Part shown: positions 26,205-34,963 of the stretch, piece after piece
Layout of the letters: each line of letters begins with the position of its first letter
Position numbering within the stretch: the first letter of the stretch is position 1
From: Chitinophagaceae bacterium
Lineage (GTDB): Bacteria; Bacteroidota; Bacteroidia; Chitinophagales; Chitinophagaceae
Direction: 5' to 3'
Length of the DNA: 64,000 nt
Assembly (NCBI GenBank): GCA_947447265.1
Contig: CANFKC010000011.1
Location: forward strand, 1-64,000
The notes under the pieces: generated by a model
What the model saw: the letters and a program-made list of their open reading frames with translations, nothing else
Told to the model about the DNA's origin: nothing
The model's database searches: none
Program-made: the position numbers and the translations under genes

Positions 26205-28298
26205 ATGAGTAAGAATGCTGATGAACAAGCCATAACTCAGCCGGGTGCTGCGCAGTCGCCATTGCCAAATACGGCCGTGGGAGCGCTGGTGTCTACCGAT
26301 GCCATGCTGAAAAAAGTATTCTTTTTTTCATTGCTTTTTATGCTGGTTACTGCATGGATAGCAGGGTTTAATGTTGGGTTCCATGGCGATGAGCTGGATA
26401 TGAATAATTACGGCAAGGCCAACCTTGCTTTTTATACCAGCCTCGGTCAGGACAAGAGTTGCGTCGATGGCACTATCCTGAAGCAGGAAAGCCGTGGGCC
26501 GGATTCATTGCTTCGGTATTATGGTTGTGCGTTTGATTACTTTGCCGTTGGCACGAATAAGCTACTAGGTACTGAAAATGGGTTGCACGAATTTGATGTA
26601 AGGCACTTTTTCAGCCAGACCTTTGGCATCTGCATTTTACTTTTTGCAGGATTAATTGCCCGGAAATTAGCGGGGTGGAGGGCGGCTGTTATTGCCCTTT
26701 GGCTGCTCTTTTTATCGCCATCCTTCTTTGGTCACGTTTACATCAATACGAAAGATATTCCCTTTTGCCTGGGTTATGTTGCTTCGCTTTATTTTATAAT
26801 TGGCTTCCTGCAAGAATTGCCCAATCCAACCTGGAGAACTTCCACCTGTTTAATGTTATCTTTTGCATTTGCTACCAATACCCGGATCGGTGGCGTCATA
26901 TTATTGGTTTACCTTGGTTTATTCCTGTTGGCGTATCTTTTTACCGATAAAGAATTACGCGCCGCAGTTCCCCGGAATGCAAGGTCTATAATTTTAAAAC
27001 TGGTGTTTATTGCGTTTGGTGGCATGGTTTTAGTTGTTGTCACCTGGCCTTATCTGTTGCTAAACCCGGTTGCGCATATACAGGAGGCATTTGAGGTGGT
27101 ATCTAAATTCCCGATGAAGGTAAATGTGAATTTCGAAGGGGAGTTAACGAATTCGTTTAATCTTCCTGCGCATTATTTGCCGAAGCTGTTGGCGCTTACA
27201 ACCCCGGTATTGGTGCTGTGCCTGCTGGTTACGGGTTTGGCATTTATGGCTGTCAAGCGTAGGAGGCAAAACAAGTTAGTTGCACTCGTGGTGATATTTT
27301 CTACATGCTTTCCCTTGCTCTATGCTATCGCCACGCATCTGGCGGTTTATTCCGGCTGGCGGCACGTATTGTTCATTTACCCCGGCATCGCTATTATTGC
27401 CGCCTACGGGCTGAACGAAATTTTTACACGGGTAAAGAAGCCCGTACTACAACTTGCTGTAGGTGCGGCATGCCTATTGGGACTTACCGGCCCATTAATA
27501 TTTACCGTTAAAAACCACCCGTACGAATATTGCTATTTTAATGAACTAGCAGGTGGCTTCGGCAATGCCTACTATAATTACGATACTGATTACTGGACTA
27601 TTTCCATGAAAAAATCGCTCGACTGGCTTATCGCAAATGAGTCCATTGCTGCGTCAAAAGACACCATAACCATAGCCACCAATCAAAGCCGGTTTGTTGA
27701 CTACTACCTCAAAAGGCATTGCCCGGAGTCGAAAATTAAGGTAGTAGTTCTTGGGTTGTATGGTCGAAATGAAACCTACTGGCAATATGCGGTCTTCAAT
27801 AACTTCTTTGTGAGACCTGATTATCTGAAAGAATATTTTCCGCCACCGCAAACCATTTTTTCTGAAAAAATAGATGGCCTGGTAGCTACCGCTGTTATTA
27901 AAGACATGGCGCGGCTTGACTACAAAGCTTTCCAGGCGGTGAATGTTGCCAGGCACCAGTTGGCCGATTCGTTATACACTGCATACATTGCTACCACGGG
28001 CGACCATAATCCCGCAATAGATGCCTACATAGCCCTGAGTAAAGGGTCTCTGGGGCAAAATGCGGAGGCAATAACAGCTGGCAACCGTGCATTACAAATG
28101 CACTTTTCCACTGTACTGGACTACAATGCGCTTTGCGGCCTGGGTATCGCTAATGCTAACCTCGCGAATTATGCTGAAAGCATTTCGGCGCTGACTGCAG
28201 CGGAAAAGATGATGCCTGAAGAACGTTATGCCAAAGACATACTGGCGCAGGTGTATAGGGTAATGGCGTTGGAAGGGCGGATGCATCAGCCAAGGTAG
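26205..28298 (+). CDS. GT-C glycosyltransferase-like membrane protein with TPR tail
   Basis: A 697-residue protein. After a 30-residue cytoplasmic start there are about 11 membrane segments, and the first periplasmic loop has the acidic cluster FHGDELDMNNYGKAN, as in GT39/ArnT-like polyprenyl-phosphate-sugar transferases. The remaining loops (SPSFFGHVYINTKDIPFCLGY, YSGWRHVLFIYPG) fit this fold. From about residue 575 the protein turns soluble, with helical repeats (NAEAITAGNRALQMHFSTVLDYNALCGLGIANANLANYAESISALTAAEKMMP) resembling two TPRs. Acceptor unknown. No partner gene lies next to it. Confidence 0.75.
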   Translation: MSKNADEQAITQPGAAQSPLPNTAVGALVSTDAMLKKVFFFSLLFMLVTAWIAGFNVGFHGDELDMNNYGKANLAFYTSLGQDKSCVDGTILKQESRGPDSLLRYYGCAFDYFAVGTNKLLGTENGLHEFDVRHFFSQTFGICILLFAGLIARKLAGWRAAVIALWLLFLSPSFFGHVYINTKDIPFCLGYVASLYFIIGFLQELPNPTWRTSTCLMLSFAFATNTRIGGVILLVYLGLFLLAYLFTDKELRAAVPRNARSIILKLVFIAFGGMVLVVVTWPYLLLNPVAHIQEAFEVVSKFPMKVNVNFEGELTNSFNLPAHYLPKLLALTTPVLVLCLLVTGLAFMAVKRRRQNKLVALVVIFSTCFPLLYAIATHLAVYSGWRHVLFIYPGIAIIAAYGLNEIFTRVKKPVLQLAVGAACLLGLTGPLIFTVKNHPYEYCYFNELAGGFGNAYYNYDTDYWTISMKKSLDWLIANESIAASKDTITIATNQSRFVDYYLKRHCPESKIKVVVLGLYGRNETYWQYAVFNNFFVRPDYLKEYFPPPQTIFSEKIDGLVATAVIKDMARLDYKAFQAVNVARHQLADSLYTAYIATTGDHNPAIDAYIALSKGSLGQNAEAITAGNRALQMHFSTVLDYNALCGLGIANANLANYAESISALTAAEKMMPEERYAKDILAQVYRVMALEGRMHQPR

Positions 28299-28303
28299 TG
28301 TTG

Positions 28304-28855
28304 CTAGCATTTTTCAGTCATCACAACCAGCTTTGTATTTGCTAAATGTCCATCAATTGAATTTGCTACGTCCTCACTAATAATCCCAAGGTGCAGGTTG
28401 CCATACTTACAAATGTGCCCGACTATGGACTGCCCCTTATCCATTAAATGGAAATCGGGTAGTGCGGTGCAACAGCTTTGCAACCAATACAGGTGGACAA
28501 TAAATTTTTGTAGTTCTTGTAAGGATACTTCAATGGCTCCATCGAATGTTTCGCTGATTCCATTTTCGGCAAGGTAGTCAAGCGCCCTTACAACTGGCTT
28601 ATGGTCGTGGTCCTGCGCTCGCCACGCGCAGGGGGTATCTGCAAGGCATATAATTGAATCAATTTCAAGTTTATCAAGCAGCTGGCAAATTTCAATGGCA
28701 AGCTGTTTAGTGTGCGCCGCACGCGCTTTCGTGCTGACCGTAAGTATACAACCATCTATAGTTTCGGGAAAAAAGAAACGGTTGATGCGAGGGGAGCATC
28801 TTGGAAACAGAGGGTATTTTTTCAGGCATGTGCGCCTGCTGAGCAGTTTTAGCAT
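28304..28855 (-). CDS. Uncharacterised cytoplasmic protein
   Basis: A 183-residue protein with ATG 28855, a basic N-terminus (KLLSRRTCLKKYPLF), then a mixed helical/strand region (AIEICQLLDKLEIDSIICLADTPCAW) and a C-terminal part ending LVVMTEKC. Seven cysteines are scattered, with no CxxC pair pattern. No family is recognised. It converges with the glycosyltransferase gene (6 bp apart), so both are likely real but not co-transcribed. Confidence 0.55.
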   Translation of the reverse strand: MLKLLSRRTCLKKYPLFPRCSPRINRFFFPETIDGCILTVSTKARAAHTKQLAIEICQLLDKLEIDSIICLADTPCAWRAQDHDHKPVVRALDYLAENGISETFDGAIEVSLQELQKFIVHLYWLQSCCTALPDFHLMDKGQSIVGHICKYGNLHLGIISEDVANSIDGHLANTKLVVMTEKC

Positions 28856-28981
28856 ACCAGGAAATTTTAAAAAGAAGGTGAAATAGTCCGTAGTGAATTT
28901 GGTTTTGGTTGTTACGTTGTGGTAAATTGGCTTGAGGATATTATACTGGGTAACGCTAAAGAGCCTATCTTTCTTTGTAAA

Positions 28982-29812
28982 TCACTTCCATTTCATCAGC
29001 GCCTGCTTCACAGGGTCGTAGCGGGTCCATGGAATATTATGGTGCTGACCCTGAAATGTGGTGAGTGACACTGACTTTGCGTTTTTAAGTTCTTTTACTG
29101 CATAGTACGATGCTTCAGGATAAACCAGTTTGTCGGCCAGGCCGTGGAATATCAATACAGGGCAAGTAATTGAGTTGAGGTCTGCATCAATGGATTTCAC
29201 ATCTTCTTTGAACCACCAGATCTCCCTATTGCATGTCCTGTAAGCTGATGGCAGCAGAAAATCGAAAGGAAGGAGCCTTTTTCGCCATATTTCTTCATCT
29301 TCCGCATCGGGTGCAACAGCTGCAGCAAGCAATACAAGTCCATTGACCTGAGATTGACATTTGGCGGTCAATTTCACAGCCAGTGGGCCTCCGAGGCTAT
29401 GACCTCCAATGTAGAATGGTTTTCCATTCTGTAGTTCGGGTATCAGCTTACTCACTATTTCAGCCTGCTCGGTAACCGTAGTTGCATGTCCACGATCACT
29501 TTTGCCGAAACCGGGCCTGTCGATGGCAATGATTCGGAAGTAACGCAGTAGCTCGGTATCCTCTAGGTAATTAATGTAGCAAAACCATGAGGCAGGGGAG
29601 CCGTGCACAAGAAAGAGGGTAGGCTTCAAGGTATCGCCGCTTGATGCTATAACATAGTGCAGGTTATGGTCTCCGATTCTCTTATCGTGAAATGTTGCCT
29701 TGACACCAACCTTGCTGAATGCTTTGGCGGCCTTACGGTCTGTTATTCGTGTTGCACAGGAACAGAACAATGAGCATACAATAAAAGCAATAATAATGGC
29801 CGTTCTGTGCAT
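28982..29812 (-). CDS. Alpha/beta hydrolase lipoprotein
   Basis: The start at ATG 29812 gives 276 residues and a lipoprotein signal (AIIIAFIVCSLFCSC). The fold is an alpha/beta hydrolase: oxyanion-hole HGSPASW, nucleophile elbow GGHSLGG, acid in FHGLADKLVYPEA, and the catalytic His in GQHHNIPW, all in the expected order. Substrate unknown; the cap region after AAAVAPDAEDEEIW may define it. Monocistronic. Confidence 0.85.
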   Translation of the reverse strand: MHRTAIIIAFIVCSLFCSCATRITDRKAAKAFSKVGVKATFHDKRIGDHNLHYVIASSGDTLKPTLFLVHGSPASWFCYINYLEDTELLRYFRIIAIDRPGFGKSDRGHATTVTEQAEIVSKLIPELQNGKPFYIGGHSLGGPLAVKLTAKCQSQVNGLVLLAAAVAPDAEDEEIWRKRLLPFDFLLPSAYRTCNREIWWFKEDVKSIDADLNSITCPVLIFHGLADKLVYPEASYYAVKELKNAKSVSLTTFQGQHHNIPWTRYDPVKQALMKWK

Positions 29813-30045
29813 AATCAGTGAGACAAATATCGTTAAAAAATTTGTACGGTAGGTTTTCATGACATCTGATTCGTTTTCAAGTTGAATTTAAGAATGCAAG
29901 GTCCCGGTTCCGCTCTCATTAGGTAATCGCATCGATATATGTTTAATAAAATACAAATTGCTAAACACTCACCTTTTAATTGGCCGCAGTTTACCTTTCT
30001 ATACAATTATCTGAATTTAATATAGTCCGGTAGCTATTGTTCCTG

Positions 30046-30053
30046 TATTTTTG
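30046..30053 (+). promoter_or_regulatory. Candidate -7 box upstream of the DUF3347 gene
   Basis: TATTTTTG matches TAnnTTTG and lies 18 bases before the ATG at 30072. No good TTTG -33 partner is present at 19-21 bp. Otherwise the 259-bp gap from 29812 holds no visible gene. Confidence 0.3.
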
Positions 30054-30071
30054 CGGCACATTTTCTATTTT

Positions 30072-30650
30072 ATGCGAATTGTGCAGGTATTCATTTTGTC
30101 AGCTCTCCTGTTAGGAGGTGTAAGTTGTAATAATAGCAGCGAACCGGCTAAAGCTCCGGCGCCTGTGCAGCGGCCTCCAGCGAGCAGCAAACTAACCGCT
30201 GAAGGCACCCAAAAGCTAATGTCTGTCGTTAGTGCGTATTATCAATTGAAAAATGCGCTTGTAGCAACAAATGCAATGCAGGCAACAGAGGCATCAAAGA
30301 ATCTGCAAGCAGCTGCTGATAGCATGGTCTCATTTTTACAGGCAGATAGCGCTAATAAGTCGAATGGCCTGCAACCCTATCTTGATACTGTAGTTGCACA
30401 ATCCAAAATAATAAGTGCGGAAACTGACGCTAAGTGCGAAAAGCAGCGCATTGCCTTCAGCCCGCTATCTAACAATATGTTTGCGCTGCTTAAGGCAGTT
30501 GAAATTAAGAATGCCGGCGTGTATAAACAATTCTGCCCGATGGCATTTAACGATAAGGGCGCTTCATGGCTAAGCGATGTGGACGAGATCAAAAACCCTT
30601 ATTTCGGTAAGAAGATGATGGAGTGTGGCGAAGTGCAGGATTCTTTATAA
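30072..30650 (+). CDS. DUF3347-type lipoprotein
   Basis: The start at ATG 30072 gives 192 residues with a lipoprotein signal (ILSALLLGGVSC). The C-terminal region matches the DUF3347 pattern: YYQLKNALVATNAMQATEASKNLQAAADSM, then CPMAFNDKGASWLSDVDEIKNPYFGKKMMECG. DUF3347 proteins occur beside heavy-metal efflux genes in Bacteroidota, and the Cys-Pro-Met motif with methionines suits copper/silver binding. It lies 27 bp upstream of a TonB-dependent receptor on the same strand, which suggests a shared operon. Confidence 0.85.
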   Translation: MRIVQVFILSALLLGGVSCNNSSEPAKAPAPVQRPPASSKLTAEGTQKLMSVVSAYYQLKNALVATNAMQATEASKNLQAAADSMVSFLQADSANKSNGLQPYLDTVVAQSKIISAETDAKCEKQRIAFSPLSNNMFALLKAVEIKNAGVYKQFCPMAFNDKGASWLSDVDEIKNPYFGKKMMECGEVQDSL

Positions 30651-30677
30651 ACCTTTCAAATTTTCAATTGCCCAGCC

Positions 30678-33044
30678 ATGTTAAAACACATATTTGCTAC
30701 ACTATTAGTACTCTTTATTTTACCTGTAAGTCTGTTTGCGGAAAAGGTATCCATAAGTGGATATATGCGCGACTCTGCTACCGGCGAATCATTGATCGGC
30801 GGCTCTGTATTTATTAAAGAGGCGAATGTTGGTATACAAACCAATAGTTATGGCTTCTATTCACTTTCTGTACCACAAGGGAGCTATACGGTTGTTTTCT
30901 CTTATGTTGGTTACACACCGGTTGCGAGGTCAATGAACCTGATAGCCAACACCAGTTTTAATGCAGAGATGGTATCGGCAACTATGATGAAAGAAGTGCA
31001 GGTTACTGCCGGCCGAAAGGATGCGAACGTAAAAAGCACAGAAATGGGCACGGTAACCCTTTCCATCGCCCAGATAAAGAAACTGCCAGTACTTTTTGGC
31101 GAGATAGATATATTGAAGACGTTGCAATTACTGCCAGGCGTGCAAAGTGCAGGTGATGGTAATTCCGGTTTCTATGTACGTGGCGGTGGTCCTGACCAGA
31201 ATCTGGTGTTGCTTGATGACGCTGTTATTTACAATACCGGTCATTTGTTTGGGTTCTTTTCAATATTCAATTCTGATGCTATAAAAGACGTTACGCTGAT
31301 AAAAGGCAGTGCACCGGCGAACTATGGTGGCAGGCTGTCTTCCGTGGTTGATGTTACCATGAAGGAAGGCAATATGAATGAATACCATGTGCAGGGTGGT
31401 GTTGGCAACATTGCTTCCCGCCTAACGCTTGAAGGACCTATAAAAAAGGGTAGAGGCTCTTTCATGATAGCGGGTCGCCGCACGTACGCTGATGTGTTGG
31501 CGCGACCGTTTTTTGAGCAACTCAAGACAAGCGGTTACTATTTTTACGACGCCAACATAAAAGCCAATTACAAATTTGGCGAAAAAGACCGTGTGTATTT
31601 TAGCAGCTATATTGGCTTAGATAAATTTTCGTTCACCAATTCGAAAGGCACGTTTAAGGCAACCATTCCATGGGGTAACAAAACGGCTTCTGCGCGCTGG
31701 AACCACCAGTTTAATGATAAGCTATTCCTCAATTCCACAGCCGTTTATAGCAGGTATGATTTTGCCTCTAACTTTGAACAAACTTCTAAGGCTTCAACCG
31801 CAGGGGCATTCGGCATCAAGTTTTCTTCCGGTACGCAGGACTATGGCCTGAAGAGCGATCTGCAATACTATTCCAGTTTCCAGCACCATTTTATGGGAGG
31901 CGTTAATTACAGTCATCATATTTTCACACCGAACCAGATTTCGGGTAAGTCGGATTCTATTGTGCTTTCTCCAGACAATGCGCTTGTAAAATATGCGCAT
32001 GAAGCAAGCGCGTATATTCTTGATGACTTCGACCTGACGAAGAAAATAAAAATAAATGCAGGTCTGCGGTATTCATGGTTCGGCCAGGTTGGGCCGTATA
32101 AACTGTATACGCTCGATGATAACGACCATAAAGTGGATAGTGTAACCTTTACGAAGGGTAAACTAGCCAAGGCGTATGGTGGTTTTGAACCCCGCCTGAA
32201 TATCAGGTATACACTCAGCGACGATGCATCAATAAAAGTCGGCGCAGCCAAAACCTATCAATATCTGCATCTTGTTTCTAATAATGGTTCTACTTTGCCC
32301 ACCGATGTTTGGGTGCCGAGCACGCTCAGGGTGCAGCCTCAGTCGGCCTGGCAGTACTCGGCGGGTTACTTTCATAACTTCTTAAGCAATAAACTGGAAA
32401 CATCGGTTGAAGTGTACTATAAGGATATGAAAAACCAGGTGCAGTACAAAGATGGTTATGTACCTAATAACCTCAACGACCCGGAGCTTTCTTATGTATT
32501 TGGCAATGGCAAGGCTTACGGGGCTGAATTTTTCATTAATAAAACCCAAGGTAAGTTCACGGGCTGGATAGGGTATACACTGGCGTGGACAAATCAGAAA
32601 TTCGCCTTGCTCAACAAGGGTAATGAGTTTCCTGCTAAATATGATCGTCGTCACGATCTTTCTGTTGTGGCATCTTATGAGTTGAGTAAGAAGTGGACAT
32701 TCTCGTCAGTGTTTATCTACGGTTCGGGTAATGCAATTACTTTACCTACTGCATTCTACTTTATTGAAAACAACCTGGTGCAACAGTTTAGCCAGGTAAA
32801 TGCTTATAGGGTGCCTGCTTATCATAGGATGGATGTGTCAGCTACTTATACTCCGCAGCACAGCAAGCCTCGGAAATGGCAAGGTAGCTGGACTTTTTCT
32901 GTTTATAATGTGTACAATCATGCCAATCCCTATTTCTTGTATAATGACATAGAAGGTACTGCTGTAACTGGTATTAAGTCTACCATTTATATGGTGTATA
33001 TATTGCCTATCATACCAAGTTTTACCTACAACTTTAAGTTCTAA
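30678..33044 (+). CDS. TonB-dependent receptor with carboxypeptidase-regulatory-like domain
   Basis: A 788-residue outer membrane receptor. A signal peptide (LVLFILPVSLFAEK) is followed by a carboxypeptidase D regulatory-like domain (VSISGYMRDSATGESLIGGSVFIKE ... SYVGYTP, about 24-105), a plug (IDILKTLQLLPGVQSAGDGNSGFYVRGGGPDQNLVLLDDAVIYNTGHLFGFFSIFNSDAIK, about 140-215), then a beta-barrel ending in FTYNFKF. No SusD partner follows. The upstream DUF3347 lipoprotein hints at a metal-related ligand, but specificity is not visible in the sequence. Confidence 0.92.
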   Translation: MLKHIFATLLVLFILPVSLFAEKVSISGYMRDSATGESLIGGSVFIKEANVGIQTNSYGFYSLSVPQGSYTVVFSYVGYTPVARSMNLIANTSFNAEMVSATMMKEVQVTAGRKDANVKSTEMGTVTLSIAQIKKLPVLFGEIDILKTLQLLPGVQSAGDGNSGFYVRGGGPDQNLVLLDDAVIYNTGHLFGFFSIFNSDAIKDVTLIKGSAPANYGGRLSSVVDVTMKEGNMNEYHVQGGVGNIASRLTLEGPIKKGRGSFMIAGRRTYADVLARPFFEQLKTSGYYFYDANIKANYKFGEKDRVYFSSYIGLDKFSFTNSKGTFKATIPWGNKTASARWNHQFNDKLFLNSTAVYSRYDFASNFEQTSKASTAGAFGIKFSSGTQDYGLKSDLQYYSSFQHHFMGGVNYSHHIFTPNQISGKSDSIVLSPDNALVKYAHEASAYILDDFDLTKKIKINAGLRYSWFGQVGPYKLYTLDDNDHKVDSVTFTKGKLAKAYGGFEPRLNIRYTLSDDASIKVGAAKTYQYLHLVSNNGSTLPTDVWVPSTLRVQPQSAWQYSAGYFHNFLSNKLETSVEVYYKDMKNQVQYKDGYVPNNLNDPELSYVFGNGKAYGAEFFINKTQGKFTGWIGYTLAWTNQKFALLNKGNEFPAKYDRRHDLSVVASYELSKKWTFSSVFIYGSGNAITLPTAFYFIENNLVQQFSQVNAYRVPAYHRMDVSATYTPQHSKPRKWQGSWTFSVYNVYNHANPYFLYNDIEGTAVTGIKSTIYMVYILPIIPSFTYNFKF

Positions 33045-33185
33045 GAACTAGCTGTATTATAGAGCCACTATGTTTTGTTATTAATGCCCATTGCAGCGTA
33101 AACTGCTGGCTGGTTGTAATTCATGCATTTCCTGAAATTATGTGTTTTGCTATGATCGTAGCTCTTGCATTTTTCGTTATATTGC

Positions 33186-33781
33186 ATGGTGACGTTGTAT
33201 TATGCTTTTGTTTTTCTTGCAGCTCTGCTGGTTGATGTAGTTCCTTTTTTTGGCCCTCCTGCGTGGACGGTTATGGTTTTCTTCCAGGTAAAGTATGATC
33301 TTAATATTTGGGCCGTTATCGTAATTGGGGTAATAGGTTCTACATTCGGCAGGTATATCCTGAGTAAATACATGCCTTATCTTTCAACGAAGTTCATTAG
33401 CAAACAGAAAAATGAGGATCTCGCGTTTATTGGCGAGAAGTTGAAGAATAATGGATGGAAAAATCAATTGTTTGTGCTGCTATACACCCTTGTTCCCTTG
33501 CCATCAACTCCGCTTTTTACTGCCAGTGGGGTAGCAAGAATACGTTCGCTTACAATTCTTCCCGCCTTTTTTATCGGCAAATTTACCAGCGATATGGTGA
33601 TGGTTTTATCGGGTGATTATGTTGCTAAAATGCCGTGAGCCTCACGCAAGGTATGCTATCGTGGCAGAGTATAACTGGTACGGTATTGGGCATGGTCATC
33701 ATCAGCACTTTCCTGTTTATAGACTGGCGATTGTTGCTGCAACAAAAGAAGTTGCGGTTAAGTTTTAGAATTTGGAAATAG
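33186..33781 (+). pseudogene. DedA/VTT-like membrane protein gene with a one-base frameshift
   Basis: The first frame (ATG 33186) encodes a polytopic protein (YAFVFLAALLVDVVPFFGPPAWTVMVFF ... NQLFVLLYTLVPLPSTPLFTASGVARI) of VTT/small-membrane type, stopping at 33636-33638 after VAKMP. Inserting one A in the A-run 33627-33630 restores a frame reading VAKNAVSLTQGMLSW, then a membrane segment GTVLGMVIISTFLFIDWRLLL and a basic tail to TAG at 33779-33781. The restored C-terminus is protein-like and completes the last helix. Either a real mutation or an error in the assembled sequence would explain it. Confidence 0.7.
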
Positions 33782-33902
33782 AAAAGTTTGTGCAATTCAA
33801 TCGTTTAATTAAATATAATTATTGATATTTTTAATTGAAAATATTGTTTGTTTCTATTTCTTTTGCAGCGATATTGTTTTATTACATAAATCAACACTAA
33901 CA

Positions 33903-34277
33903 ATGACTGTATTAGTAATTGACGACGACCCTGTTATAAGGCATGCATACAGCCACTATCTTGAACACAAAGGTTATACGGTTTTTCAGGCGGAGAATGG
34001 TCGGTTAGGTCTGGATAAACTGACGCATAATGCAGGAATTACCAAGGTAATACTTGATGCGACCATGCTGGAAATGGATGCTTTTGTTTTTCTGCAGCAT
34101 GTGCAGGCTGACGCTACTTTTAACGACCGACACCCCGATATTTATTTTGTAACGAGTTGGGATATTGACCATGTCAAGAAGTACCTGCACAGGGATAATA
34201 TTGACCAACGCAATGTAAAAGAGATATTTAAAAAGCCGATTGACCTGGAAATGTTGCTAACGATGTTACAAAGCTGA
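33903..34277 (+). CDS. Stand-alone response-regulator receiver protein
   Basis: The start at ATG 33903 gives 124 residues, a single CheY-like receiver domain. Acidic pocket IDDDP at about 6-10; phospho-acceptor Asp in KVILDATM; switch residue in FVTSWD; conserved Lys in FKKPID. The usual Pro after the acceptor loop is absent (TMLEMDAF). No output domain and no adjacent kinase, so it probably works with a kinase encoded elsewhere. It is monocistronic and convergent with the membrane cluster. Confidence 0.85.
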   Translation: MTVLVIDDDPVIRHAYSHYLEHKGYTVFQAENGRLGLDKLTHNAGITKVILDATMLEMDAFVFLQHVQADATFNDRHPDIYFVTSWDIDHVKKYLHRDNIDQRNVKEIFKKPIDLEMLLTMLQS

Positions 34278-34311
34278 GGCTACTAAGCAGACATATTAAG
34301 TGTTGTATTTG

Positions 34312-34578
34312 TTACCAAGCGAAACTATTAACGGCAATAATTAAAAGCCCGGCAAAAATTAATACAGGGATGTACAGCACCTTTTCCCATGATGTACTTT
34401 TTGTAAATACCATAAACAAGAACAAAAGCGCGTAAGCATACTCACAAATGCTCAAGCCTATCTCTACAACTCGTAAATCCTGTCCGTAGAGGCAAAAGTA
34501 AGCTCCTGCGAGGCAGAGGCAAAGCGCCACTATCTTCATAAAAATGAAAATCCTAGCAGCTGTATTTATTGGCTTCAT
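34312..34578 (-). CDS. Three-TM membrane protein, member A of a local family
   Basis: An 88-residue protein with three membrane segments (about 10-30, 42-58, 66-84). The segment LLFLFMVFTKSTSWEKVLYIPVLIFAG matches LTTVFTKNSRPEKLIYTFC in its 34622 neighbour, so both belong to one small family (see the shared EKLIY-type motif). No known function. It is the last gene of a co-directional run on the minus strand, 43 bp after the 34622 gene. Confidence 0.6.
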   Translation of the reverse strand: MKPINTAARIFIFMKIVALCLCLAGAYFCLYGQDLRVVEIGLSICEYAYALLFLFMVFTKSTSWEKVLYIPVLIFAGLLIIAVNSFAW

Positions 34579-34621
34579 TTATGTCTAGATTTTGTTTCAA
34601 ACTGCAGCCGATACATTTTTC

Positions 34622-34930
34622 TTAATACCCATCAGATATTGAATGTTGGCAGCTACTATAGCCCATTACCACAAGGATATGATACAAGATGAGGAAGCTC
34701 CCGTATATTAAGCAGAATGTATAAATTAATTTCTCGGGGCGGCTATTTTTTGTAAATACCGTCGTTAATGCAAAAGCAATATAGCTAAGCGTATAGTAGA
34801 AAAATAGCTCGCTATAGGTGTCCTTCGTCGCAACAATAAAGTCGTCTCCACTTTCCTTGCTTAAATAATACAGGTAGAATCCAGCCAGTAACGTACAGAT
34901 AGAAAGTGTTATTTTTTTGACAACTATCAT
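34622..34930 (-). CDS. Three-TM membrane protein, member B of a local family
   Basis: A 102-residue protein with three membrane segments and a soluble loop between the first two (SKESGDDFIVATKDTYSE). Shared motif VFTKNSRPEKLIYTFCL with its neighbours. Last 10 residues (SSCQHSISDGY) are polar. No known family. 33 bp after the 34964 gene and 43 bp before the 34312 gene. Confidence 0.6.
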   Translation of the reverse strand: MIVVKKITLSICTLLAGFYLYYLSKESGDDFIVATKDTYSELFFYYTLSYIAFALTTVFTKNSRPEKLIYTFCLIYGSFLILYHILVVMGYSSCQHSISDGY

Positions 34931-34963
34931 AACAGGTTAGTTTTTTGTTACACTGTGAGCTTG

